Below, piece after piece: positions 26,665-35,157 of a stretch of 64,000 bases of DNA. Every line of letters begins with the position of its first letter. The first letter of the stretch is position 1. A program made the position numbers and the translations under genes. Below the pieces are notes generated by a model, which worked only from the letters and a program-made list of their open reading frames with translations, was not told the DNA's origin and searched no databases. The stretch lies in NCBI RefSeq assembly GCF_034932105.1, contig NZ_JAYGIG010000003.1:1-64000 (forward strand). Direction: 5' to 3'. The stretch is from Leptothoe sp034932105 (GTDB taxonomy: Bacteria > Cyanobacteriota > Cyanobacteriia > Phormidesmidales > Phormidesmidaceae).

Positions 26665-26790
26665 GCCAAGGTTGAATTCAGACTGCGTTTTTGACCCACC
26701 TATTATCGGACTAAACTTACCCCCAGCCAAATCTGTAGCTTTTTGTAGGGTAAAAGCTGGTGTCAAGACACCTGTAGCACATAAGCACTA

Positions 26791-27315
26791 CTACTCGGCC
26801 CGATCTAACAGCGCCTGCCACAGCCGCTGCGGCCCCCCGCCACCGCTATAAAACAGTAGGTCGATCAGCAATTGAAAGGCTAGTTTTTCCAGGGTGTCGG
26901 GCTGCTCCACCGAGTCCATCCGCTCAGCGTAGGTATTACTAAACCGATCCAGATAGTCCCCCAAGATGGCCACTCGATGGGGCGGTGTACCATCCGCTGT
27001 AGCTTTTTCTAAGGCAATGATCGCCTGGTGGATGGTCTGCCGATGCTGGCCTGCCAGCTGGGCGGTAATTAATACCAAGGCCCGAGCTTCATCCACATCC
27101 AGCTTTTTCCGACCTTGGCCCTTGCGCAATGGGCTCGACTGCCGCAACCGCCACAGGTTAACCCGGTCCGACAGCAGAGTGTTTAACTGGAGTACTTTTG
27201 CCTGGTCCAAAATCGCCTCGGACCCAATACCCACAAGAGTTTCCAGGGCAAGCAGCACGAGGTCGAGCTGGCCCTTAATGGAGCGTAACTGGTCAAGGGT
27301 AAGGTTAGCGGACAC
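26791..27315 (-). CDS. DUF3038 family protein
   Basis: The 174-residue protein matches the cyanobacterial DUF3038 pattern: LDLVLLALETLVGIGSEAIL, RVNLWRLRQSSPLRKG, LDVDEARALVLI and LGDYLDRF. It is all-helical with no signal peptide or membrane segment. Its function is unknown. It lies upstream of aroK and argB on the same strand and may be cotranscribed with them. Confidence 0.8.
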   Translation of the reverse strand: MSANLTLDQLRSIKGQLDLVLLALETLVGIGSEAILDQAKVLQLNTLLSDRVNLWRLRQSSPLRKGQGRKKLDVDEARALVLITAQLAGQHRQTIHQAIIALEKATADGTPPHRVAILGDYLDRFSNTYAERMDSVEQPDTLEKLAFQLLIDLLFYSGGGGPQRLWQALLDRAE

Positions 27316-27417
27316 CGTTGAGAGGAAACTACACAGCCACGTTGTAGTTTAGCGCCGCATTGTCATCTGTTATTGGTTTCAATAATTGGTTTCAAACCCT
27401 GACAACGTTCTAACTAC

Positions 27418-27461
27418 TTTATTTGGGTACCCACTCAAATTTATTTGGGTACCCACTCAAA
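27418..27461 (+). repeat. Exact 22-bp tandem duplication
   Basis: The 22-nt unit TTTATTTGGGTACCCACTC plus AAA occurs twice without a gap (27418-27439, 27440-27461). It overlaps the left end of repeat-element copy A, so the element end was duplicated. The rest of the 478-bp gap 27316-27793 holds copy A and no gene. Confidence 0.9.
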
Positions 27462-27535
27462 GCGGGACGTTTTCCCCAGGATAGTATTCAGCAGTCAGGA
27501 GTCAGGAATCAGGGCCTCACTGGCTGTTGATACCC
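27447..27535 (+). mobile_element. MITE-like repeat, copy A (short)
   Basis: It begins GGGTACCCACTCAAAGCGGG ACGTTTTCC and ends CTGTTGATACCC, matching the left end and the very tip of the right end of the fuller copies at 28899, 37259 and 52701. About 50 bp of the right part are missing, so it is an internally deleted copy. The middle holds CAGGAGTCAGGAATCAGGG low-complexity sequence. Confidence 0.8.
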
Positions 27536-27793
27536 CTTCATTTCTTCATCTATTTAGTCAAAACTTTATCCTTATCTAGTATCAAAAAGAATGAATGCAT
27601 AAACAGAGAGGGCATGTGACAGGTCGCGCCAGTATTTTTGACACCTAAACCAAAGCCCAGGTGAAACCTTTCGGTTCTCCGTAGGCAAAACGACCATTCT
27701 GAACGTGGACAAGGTTTATCTTCAACGGTGGCTGGCTAGGAAAAGCCGATTACGCAATCTACCCTCCAACCAATGGCTGAAACGGAGTAGACT

Positions 27794-28888
27794 ATGGCTC
27801 GCGCTAGCATTATTGAGGCTTATATTCAGCGACTTCTAGCCTGGAAACAGCCCATCACTCCATCCACCCGGGCGACCATTGCCGCTGAAGTGGGCATTAC
27901 CCAGGGCGAACTGGATGCAATCCAGCTCAAGGTGGAGGGCCATATTGTCCGTGGCCTGAACCACCAAGAGTTTGACCTGCTTGACCGGGCGATTGATGAA
28001 CTGGCCCAGGCCCAAGCCCTAGATCCGATCAATCTAGAGGTGCTCCACACCCTCGCCGATATTTATTATCAACGTTACCAACAGGACAGCAGCCAGGCCT
28101 ATGGACAACAGGCGTTACTCATGGCTGAGCGCTGTATAGAACTGAAGCCCAATGACAAAAGGGCCCAAGCCTTAATTAAAGATCTGGAAAATCATACCAG
28201 TGCCCAAATCTCATTTCATCAGACAAAGCCGAACATTTTTATATTGATTGGCTTTCTGGAAAATGCCTTCAGCCCCAAGAAAATATCTCGACGGACAAAA
28301 ACAAAAATTGCGCTCTTGATTGTTTTTCTACAGCAACCCGTCGTTTATCCTCAAGCAGTGGCGTCGGCAGCGGCGACTGTGGCTGTTTTTTCCGCCAGCG
28401 TAGTGGCGGTGATGGTGGGGTTGGCGAACCTAGACCGTATACCTGGATTTGCTGATGCGGCAACGGAGCCTAAGGCCGGGACAGAACTTGCCGAGGGGCC
28501 ATCTAGCCCTGACAAACCGGTAAGTAACCCAGCCTTTGATCCAGGGCCTAATATTCCAGTTACATTTGACCATCCTGGCCTATTGATTGAACCTCGGCTG
28601 TCGCGATTAGGGGAATATGAAGGTGAGGATTATTACAAGCTGCATGGCATTGTGATCAATGACAGCGGTCAAGAAGTGAGAATGCTGAAATTAAAGGTGG
28701 AAATGTTAGATGGCGATGGTGTTGCCATTTCCACCATCAATCCGGTGGCTGTGACTGACCCTGGAACAATCATTTGGCCGGGCGATACCCAGTCGTTTAA
28801 GCTGTTCCATAAAATTACCCCGGATTTGATCAGCGTTCGGGTAACGGTGACTGACATTGAACAATATGAGCTGTTTAGCTCGAAATAA
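27794..28888 (+). CDS. Membrane-anchored TPR / beta-sandwich protein, paralogue 1
   Basis: The 364-residue protein has an N-terminal helical domain (IIEAYIQRLLAWKQPITPST...), two TPR units (about 55-135, ending RCIELKPNDKRAQALI) and a membrane segment (about 185-215). A Pro-rich linker follows, then one beta-sandwich domain (about 260-360: YYKLHGIVINDSGQEVRMLK, DPGTIIWPGDTQSFKLFHKI). The last domain is like the FxLYD-type domains found in exported proteins. Two paralogues follow in tandem (29242 and 30959), both with an extra C-terminal domain that this copy lacks. The start has GGAG 7 nt upstream. The function is unknown. Confidence 0.82.
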   Translation: MARASIIEAYIQRLLAWKQPITPSTRATIAAEVGITQGELDAIQLKVEGHIVRGLNHQEFDLLDRAIDELAQAQALDPINLEVLHTLADIYYQRYQQDSSQAYGQQALLMAERCIELKPNDKRAQALIKDLENHTSAQISFHQTKPNIFILIGFLENAFSPKKISRRTKTKIALLIVFLQQPVVYPQAVASAAATVAVFSASVVAVMVGLANLDRIPGFADAATEPKAGTELAEGPSSPDKPVSNPAFDPGPNIPVTFDHPGLLIEPRLSRLGEYEGEDYYKLHGIVINDSGQEVRMLKLKVEMLDGDGVAISTINPVAVTDPGTIIWPGDTQSFKLFHKITPDLISVRVTVTDIEQYELFSSK

Positions 28889-28898
28889 GTAGGTTTTA

Positions 28899-29031
28899 GG
28901 GGTACTAACTCAAAGCGGGACGTTTGCCCCAGGATAGTATTCCGAAGTCAGGAGTCAGGCATCAGGGCCTCACTGGCTTCTGGCCCTTGATTCCCCACCT
29001 AGCCAGGATTTTCCGGCTTAAGTTGATACCC
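28899..29031 (+). mobile_element. MITE-like repeat, copy B
   Basis: A 133-bp copy runs from GGGTACTAACTCAAAGCGGG ACGTTTGCC to GGATTTTCCGGCTTAAG TTGATACCC, with imperfect inverted ends of about 27 bp. It starts 10 bp after the stop of paralogue 1 and has the same orientation as copies A and C. Confidence 0.85.
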
Positions 29032-29070
29032 GGTTTTAGCAAACAGGCCGTAGCAAACGGCTTTGATCGT

Positions 29071-29104
29071 CTTTGTAGGGCCATCCCTGGATGGCCCTAC
29101 AAAG
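29071..29104. repeat. 34-bp perfect palindrome
   Basis: CTTTGTAGGGCCATCC and its exact complement flank a CT spacer. It lies between paralogues 1 and 2, just after MITE copy B. There is no T-run, so it is a palindromic repeat rather than a typical terminator. The rest of 29105-29241 shows nothing notable. Confidence 0.8.
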
Positions 29105-29241
29105 ACTTTATGGAAATTTAGTTGGATTTTATCCCTATCTTTATTCCTATCTATAGGGGGCAGTGCGGAATCGATTGAATAGATAGGCAATAGGTGTTGC
29201 TGTGTTAACCATTGGGCAACGCCATGGAGTAGGCGAATTAT

Positions 29242-30732
29242 ATGGATCGAGATCGGATCATTGAGGCGTATATCCAACGCATGGTGGCCTGGGAAAAGCC
29301 GGTGAATTCAGATGTACTGGCCACGATCTCAAAACAAGTGGGGATTACCCCGGCAGAAATGCATGCGGTTAAGCGCCAGGCTAAAGCGCATTTTAGCCGG
29401 GGGCGTAAGTACGTAGAATCTGGCTACCTGGATCAGGCCATTGAGGAGATGGTCCAGGCCACTTCCTTGGACCCCCTGAACCTGGATATTCTCAATGCCC
29501 TGGCCAATGTCTATCACCTGCGCTACAACCGGGGCAGTGATCCAGCCGATCGGCAGCAAGCCCTGCTGGTGGCCAGACGCTGCTTAGAACTGAAGCCCAA
29601 TGATCAAGAAGCCCAGGTGATCATTGACTTTCTGGAGCACACCACAGCGAATACCCAAGAAAAATTATCCAGGTGGACCCGGCAGAAGCTGGCTGTGGCA
29701 GCTGGGGGACTGGCGATCCTGGGGTTGGGGGTGATGGTGGTGAGTCGTCTGCCGATGTTTGCGGGCCCATCGGTCATCCTAGGGCCAACCCCTGGTACCG
29801 TCGTCCCTGGGTCTGCCATATACGACAACCAGGACGACAACCAGGACCTACCGGCAGAACCAACCACTCCGTCTCCAGCGCAGGCCTCTGCCTTTGATAG
29901 GGCGGCGGATGTGGATATTCCCGTGGTGTTTGAGCATTCTGGGTTGGTGCTGGAAGCACGCCGATCGGAGCTGGGGGACTTTGACAATGAGGTTTACTAT
30001 CAGTTTCAAGGGGTCTTGGTGAACTCCACCGATCAGGAATTTCGCCAACTTACCCTGAAGGTGGAGTTTTTAGATAAGAATGGGGTTGCGATCGCAACCA
30101 AGACCAACCGAGCCATTGGCGCCAGTGATGCCATGGTGCGCCCCGGTGATAGCCACGCCTTCAGCCTGATCCAAAAAATCACCCCTGAGTTAGACACCAT
30201 TCGCCTCACTGTCAGCGACATTGAGCAGGCCACTGCCCGCAACACCTACGTCCCCCCCACACCGATCAACTACAGTTGGGGCTCCTTAGCACCCGAAAAC
30301 ATTAGCTTTGAACTCGCTAGCCGCAGCGAAGAATTTGGCCCAGCGGTGACAGCGGCCCTGGTCACCCAGCCCCTGGCTGCTCCGCCCAACAGCCCTAGTG
30401 GGGCTAACCCCGCCGGGGCTGTTGCGTCTCAGGCAGCGGCTCAGGCCAAAAAGCCTAACCCCAGCCAACCCCAGTCAAGTAAAGAGTCAGGTAGCCCTAC
30501 GTTTAACGCCGAATGGGTGATTATTAATACCAGCGATTACCCCCTGAGTGAACTTAAGCTGAAGGCAGACTTTTACGATGCCAACAGTCGCCCCTTGCAG
30601 AGTGAAGAGATTATCGTCATTGATAACAATGATACGCCGCTGCTACCCGGCGAAGTTCGCCCGTTCCGCGTCATTAAGTCCGTTTCCAGCGGCTATGAAC
30701 GCTATAAGGTGTCGGTCTTAGAGGCCGAGTAG
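29242..30732 (+). CDS. Membrane-anchored TPR / beta-sandwich protein, paralogue 2
   Basis: The 496-residue protein has the same N-terminal helical/TPR layout as the previous gene (DRIIEAYIQRMVAWEKPVNS, RCLELKPNDQEAQVI). It has one membrane helix (about 148-166, LAVAAGGLAILGLGVMVV), a Pro/Asp-rich linker and a beta-sandwich (about 228-335). A low-complexity Ala/Pro/Ser linker then leads to a second beta-sandwich (about 410-496: FNAEWVIINTSDYPLSELKL, LLPGEVRPFRVIKSV). The C-terminal domains should lie outside the cytoplasm. The tandem family suggests gene duplication in place. Confidence 0.82.
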   Translation: MDRDRIIEAYIQRMVAWEKPVNSDVLATISKQVGITPAEMHAVKRQAKAHFSRGRKYVESGYLDQAIEEMVQATSLDPLNLDILNALANVYHLRYNRGSDPADRQQALLVARRCLELKPNDQEAQVIIDFLEHTTANTQEKLSRWTRQKLAVAAGGLAILGLGVMVVSRLPMFAGPSVILGPTPGTVVPGSAIYDNQDDNQDLPAEPTTPSPAQASAFDRAADVDIPVVFEHSGLVLEARRSELGDFDNEVYYQFQGVLVNSTDQEFRQLTLKVEFLDKNGVAIATKTNRAIGASDAMVRPGDSHAFSLIQKITPELDTIRLTVSDIEQATARNTYVPPTPINYSWGSLAPENISFELASRSEEFGPAVTAALVTQPLAAPPNSPSGANPAGAVASQAAAQAKKPNPSQPQSSKESGSPTFNAEWVIINTSDYPLSELKLKADFYDANSRPLQSEEIIVIDNNDTPLLPGEVRPFRVIKSVSSGYERYKVSVLEAE

Positions 30733-30958
30733 CTTAGAAGTCAATTAGGGCTAAGCCGAGGGCATCCTAACAGCCTGATACATACCTGATACACAATGGA
30801 TACCCTGTAGTCTACTAAGGCTTCGTAAATTTACGTAGGCAACCCCAGCCTAACAATACATCGTAAATTCACTGAGGAGACCCAAACTAGATAGTCGTTC
30901 CTGGATCCGTATTGTTATCGTGGGAAGGAGCCAACTAACAACGTCAACGGAGTTCCCC

Positions 30959-32275
30959 ATGGGGCGCGATCTGATTATTGAAGCCTATATTCAACGGTTA
31001 CTTGAGTGGAAGGAACCGATGACTGCCGAGAGTCTAAAGGCCCTAGCCGAAGAAGTCGGTCTAGGGACGGACGACATGGCTGCCGTTGAGCAAAAGGCCC
31101 AGGATCACTTTGAGCGGGGGCGGAACTATCTAGACTTTGACTGTCTGGATGAAGCCATTGACGAACTGACCCAGGCAACCGCGTTAGCCCCCTTGCATTT
31201 TGAAAGCCTACAAACCCTGGCCTACGCCTACGATCAGCGGTATGGCAAGCAAAAAAAGGCCGCCGACAAACAGCAGGCCATTGCCCTCGCCAAGCGCTGT
31301 CTGGACATTAGACCCAGCGACGAAGGTGCGGTGATCCTAATTAGCTCCCTGGAACATGAGGCGAACAGTCGTCAAAGACTGATTTGGCTAAGTTTAGCCG
31401 CCATATTGGGAGTGGTCGCCTTTAGGCCGGTGATGGATATAGTCACCACCCGCTCGGCCGTAGAGCAGGCTCAAGAGACTGAGCTAGCCGCCGACCCCAT
31501 CGCCCCCCCAGCGGAATCCGGCCCCACCGAGCCCGCCATCGCCCCCCCAGCGGAACCTGGCACCACCGAGCCCGCCATCGCCCCCGCCGCCGACATTCCC
31601 ATCACCTTTGCCCAAGACGGTTTAACCCTAGATCCACGGCAATCCAGGCTAGACAATTACAAGGACTCCTCCTACTACACCCTGCAGGCCGTGGTGCAAA
31701 ACACTAGTAAACAGGAAATAGACGCGCTGCAGCTCCAGGTGGAGTATTTGGACAGCAACGGTGAGATCCTCGAAAGCGAGAGTAAAGAAGCCATCGCCGA
31801 CAATAACGCCACCGTCCGCCCCGGTGACTACCATGCCTTTGACCTGATCCACAAAACCACCCCAGACCTAGCCGCTGTTCGCCTAAACGTCCTTACCATG
31901 GACCAGCTGCCCGCCCCTGATGCCTACCCCCAGGAAACACCTATTCCCTATGAATGGGTGGCCCCAAAAGCTGGGCAACCCACCTTTTCCCTCGGGGCCC
32001 GTGCCGAAAACCTCAATAGCTATGACATTACCGATAGCGCCTACTTCGATGCCCAGTGGGCGGTCACCAATATAGGCGACAGTGCCATTCGCCAGCTGAA
32101 GTTCCAGGTCAATTTCTACAATCTGAGCGGCAAGCTGATCCTCAGCGAAGACGTGCTCGCTGTCTACGGCAGCGACGCCCCGATGCTCCCTGGTGAAGTG
32201 CGTCCCCTCAGGGTGATCACCTCCATTGACAAAGACTATGGGCGGTATGAGGTGATGGTGTCAGAAGTGGAATAG
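30959..32275 (+). CDS. Membrane-anchored TPR / beta-sandwich protein, paralogue 3
   Basis: From the ATG at 30959 (GGAG upstream) the protein has 438 residues and the same plan: GRDLIIEAYIQRLLEWKEPM, TPR units ending RCLDIRPSDEGAVIL and a membrane helix (about 137-155). A short Pro-rich linker follows, with a duplicated EPAIAPPAE unit. Two beta-sandwich domains come next (about 205-300 and 335-438), the second with FDAQWAVTNIGDSAIRQLKF and LPGEVRPLRVITSI. An earlier in-frame start at 30920 lacks family support. It completes the three-gene paralogue array. Confidence 0.82.
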   Translation: MGRDLIIEAYIQRLLEWKEPMTAESLKALAEEVGLGTDDMAAVEQKAQDHFERGRNYLDFDCLDEAIDELTQATALAPLHFESLQTLAYAYDQRYGKQKKAADKQQAIALAKRCLDIRPSDEGAVILISSLEHEANSRQRLIWLSLAAILGVVAFRPVMDIVTTRSAVEQAQETELAADPIAPPAESGPTEPAIAPPAEPGTTEPAIAPAADIPITFAQDGLTLDPRQSRLDNYKDSSYYTLQAVVQNTSKQEIDALQLQVEYLDSNGEILESESKEAIADNNATVRPGDYHAFDLIHKTTPDLAAVRLNVLTMDQLPAPDAYPQETPIPYEWVAPKAGQPTFSLGARAENLNSYDITDSAYFDAQWAVTNIGDSAIRQLKFQVNFYNLSGKLILSEDVLAVYGSDAPMLPGEVRPLRVITSIDKDYGRYEVMVSEVE

Positions 32276-32408
32276 ACAATCTGACGTTTAGCCTAACGTT
32301 TAGAGTGTTTTTTAGGGGCTGGAGGGCACGCAGCACAACAGCCCCCCAGCCCATTTACGCCCATAATAAGGAAGTGACTACCCATTACCGACCCAACTCA
32401 TTTCCCCC

Positions 32409-33920
32409 ATGGCCCGAGATCTCCGCGAATTTATCAACTTAGTCGAACAACGTGGCCAACTGCGCCGCATCAAAGCCCTAGTTGACCCTGAGCTAGAAAT
32501 AGCCGAAATCTCTAACCGCATGCTCCAGTGCGGTGGCCCCGCCCTACTGTTTGAGAATGTTAAGGGGTCTCCCTACCCCATCGCAGTGAATCTCCTCGGT
32601 ACCCTAGAGCGGACCTGCTGGTCCATGGGGATGGAACGCCCCGAAGAATTGGAAACCCTGGGTAAAAAGCTGGGCATGCTACAACAGCCCAAACCGCCTA
32701 AGAAAATCTCCCAGGCTATTGAGTTTGGGAAGGTTCTCTTTGATGTGATCAAGGCCAAACCCCAGCGGGACTTGCTACCTGTCTGTCATCAGGTGGTACT
32801 GAAGGGGGACGAGGTGGATCTGACCCAGATTCCCATGATCCAGCCCTACCCCCAGGATGGCGGCAAGGTGGTCACCCTGGGGCTAGTGATTACTAAGGAC
32901 TGTGAAACCGGCATTCCCAATGTGGGGGTGTATCGTCTGCAGCTGCAAAGCAAAAACACCATGACGGTGCAGTGGCTGTCGGTGCGGGGTGGGGCGAGAC
33001 ATTTGCGTAAGGCGGCGGAAAATGGGAAGAAATTGGAGATTGCGATCGCAATTGGTGTCCATCCCCTAATCATCATGGCCGCCGCCACCCCCATCCCCGT
33101 GGACCTGTCCGAATGGCTGTTTGCCGGACTGTACGGCGGCAGCGGTGTGCATTTAGCCAAATGCAAAACCATTGACCTAGAAGTGCCCGCCGCCTCAGAA
33201 TTTGTTTTAGAAGGCACCATCACCCCCGGAGAAGTAGCCACCGATGGTCCCTTTGGCGACCACATGGGCTACTACGGCCCCCTCAATGAGGCCGCCCCCC
33301 TAGTGCGGTTTCAATGTGTCACCCACCGCAAAAATCCCATCTATCTCACCACCTTTAGCGGTCGGCCCCCCAAGGAAGAAGCGATGATCGCCATCGCCCT
33401 CAACCGCATCTACACGCCCATCCTGCGGCAGCAGGTGTCTGAAATTGTAGACTTCTTCCTGCCCATGGAGGCCCTCAGCTACAAGGCCGCCGTCATTTCC
33501 ATCAAAAAGTCCTACCCCGGTCAGGCCCGCCGCGCCGCCATGGCCTTTTGGACCGCCCTGCCCCAGTTTACCTACACCAAGTTTGTCATCGTCGTCGACC
33601 ACGACATCAACATCCGCGACCCTCGCCAAGTAATCTGGGCCCTCACCTCCAAGGTGGACCCCAGCCGCGATGTCTTTATCCTGGCGGACAATCCCTTTGA
33701 CTCCTTGGACTTTGCCAATGAGAAATTGGGCCTGGGCGGCCGCATGGGCATTGACGCCACCACCAAGGTACCCCCGGAAACCGATCACGAATGGGGGGAC
33801 GAACTCAAGTCTGACCCCGATGTGGCCGCCATGGTAGAACGACGCTGGACAGAATATGGTCTAGGAGATCTGGAGATGGGTGAAGCGGACCCCAATTTGT
33901 TTGGCTATGATATTCGCTAA
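32409..33920 (+). CDS. ubiD: UbiD-family (prFMN-dependent) decarboxylase
   Basis: The 503-residue protein starts ARDLREFINLVEQRGQLRRI and has GGPALLFENVKGSPYPIAVN and NVGVYRLQLQSKNTMTVQW. It also has EWLFAGLYGGSGV, EFVLEGTITPGEVATDGPFGDHMGYYG (the E-x-D/E catalytic region) and KSYPGQARRAAMAFW. It should decarboxylate a 4-hydroxy-3-polyprenylbenzoate-type substrate, in cyanobacteria probably for plastoquinone. The UbiX partner that makes prenylated FMN is not in the window. The bestrophin gene starts 28 bp downstream. Confidence 0.95.
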   Translation: MARDLREFINLVEQRGQLRRIKALVDPELEIAEISNRMLQCGGPALLFENVKGSPYPIAVNLLGTLERTCWSMGMERPEELETLGKKLGMLQQPKPPKKISQAIEFGKVLFDVIKAKPQRDLLPVCHQVVLKGDEVDLTQIPMIQPYPQDGGKVVTLGLVITKDCETGIPNVGVYRLQLQSKNTMTVQWLSVRGGARHLRKAAENGKKLEIAIAIGVHPLIIMAAATPIPVDLSEWLFAGLYGGSGVHLAKCKTIDLEVPAASEFVLEGTITPGEVATDGPFGDHMGYYGPLNEAAPLVRFQCVTHRKNPIYLTTFSGRPPKEEAMIAIALNRIYTPILRQQVSEIVDFFLPMEALSYKAAVISIKKSYPGQARRAAMAFWTALPQFTYTKFVIVVDHDINIRDPRQVIWALTSKVDPSRDVFILADNPFDSLDFANEKLGLGGRMGIDATTKVPPETDHEWGDELKSDPDVAAMVERRWTEYGLGDLEMGEADPNLFGYDIR

Positions 33921-33948
33921 CATTGTTCCCATGCCCTAAAAAATACCC

Positions 33949-34863
33949 ATGGCACAAGATCGTCGACCTTGGTTTAAAACCCTATTTTGTATACGCGGTT
34001 CCGTCATCCGGGCAGTGATGCCTCGGGTGGGTATGTGTACCGGGTTTGCCCTGGGGATCACCCTATTACACCAGGCGGGTTTTGCCGTTTCCTGGCCCGT
34101 GCTGAGCAGTGTGGTTCCCAGCCTGGTGTTGGGTTTGCTGCTGGTGTTTCGCACCAATACTTCCTACGAGCGCTTTTGGGAGGGCCGCAAGCTGTGGGGC
34201 ACCATGATCAACACCGTTCGCAACCTGGCCCGCCAGATCTGGGTTTCGGTAGATACCAGCCGCCAGTCTAAGGAACAGGCATTGAAGCTGCTGTTGGGGT
34301 TTGCGATCGCGACCAAACAACACCTACGCTACCAGCCCTGCGCCCCAGAACTCACCCATCTGCTACCCCCTGCCCAAATCGATCAGCTCTCGGGCATGAA
34401 CAACCCACCGTTAGAAATAGCCTTTTGGCTTAACGACTACCTCCAGATCCAACAGCTCAAGGGACGGATCAACCCCTACCAATTCCAAGCCATGACCCAA
34501 CAGGTCAATATCCTAGTGGACACCCTCGGCGGCTGTGAACGAATTCTCAAAACACCATTGCCCCTGTCCTACTCCATTCACCTTAAACAGCTGTTGGTGA
34601 TGTACTGCATGGCCCTACCATTCCAGATAGTGAGCGAGCTAAATGGATGGACAATCCCAGTGGTGGCCCTAGTGGCCTTTGCAGTTTTTGGCGTAGAAGA
34701 AATTGGTCTAGAAATAGAAAATCCGTTTGGTTGCGACCTCAACGATCTCCCCCTAAACGAAATCTGCCAGACCATGGAGCGCAATATTCAAGACCTCATT
34801 ACCCTGACCCCCAGCATTGAAACCAACGAACAACAGGCCTGGCAAATTACGGCCCTGCGGTAG
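33949..34863 (+). CDS. Bestrophin-family (UPF0187) anion channel
   Basis: The 304-residue membrane protein contains VLSSVVPSLVLGLLLVFRTNTSYERFWEGRKLWGTMINTVRN, the conserved core of bacterial bestrophin homologues, and near the end EEIGLEIENPFGCDLNDLPL. In cyanobacteria and chloroplasts such proteins can pass chloride or bicarbonate ions across thylakoid or plasma membranes. It lies directly after ubiD. The gap 34864-35157 has no gene and no obvious terminator. Confidence 0.92.
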   Translation: MAQDRRPWFKTLFCIRGSVIRAVMPRVGMCTGFALGITLLHQAGFAVSWPVLSSVVPSLVLGLLLVFRTNTSYERFWEGRKLWGTMINTVRNLARQIWVSVDTSRQSKEQALKLLLGFAIATKQHLRYQPCAPELTHLLPPAQIDQLSGMNNPPLEIAFWLNDYLQIQQLKGRINPYQFQAMTQQVNILVDTLGGCERILKTPLPLSYSIHLKQLLVMYCMALPFQIVSELNGWTIPVVALVAFAVFGVEEIGLEIENPFGCDLNDLPLNEICQTMERNIQDLITLTPSIETNEQQAWQITALR

Positions 34864-35157
34864 AGACTACCCAGGGAATTTGGGGGCATAAAGGCTATTG
34901 GTTAAGAGCGGGCGCAGAAAATTGACCCAGTCTCTGGGAAGGCACTGTGCTCAAAATCACAAGATAGGGCTCCCCACTGTCCTAAACCCTTCACCTAACC
35001 AGGACAGAATCAGAATAGTTTAGAGAACGCCTACATATATATAAATTGTTGATTTTACCAGCGCGTCACCCTGCTGGTGTAACGATGTCTCAACACATAA
35101 TTAATCAATAGAGTATCCACGTATTGATCTAACTTTTCCAAGGGTGAGCCACACGCT

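Noticed and set aside
27447..29031. Composite transposon carrying paralogue 1
   Set aside because: The flanking elements are noncoding, copy A is internally deleted, and the gene has close paralogues next to it, so in-place duplication is simpler.
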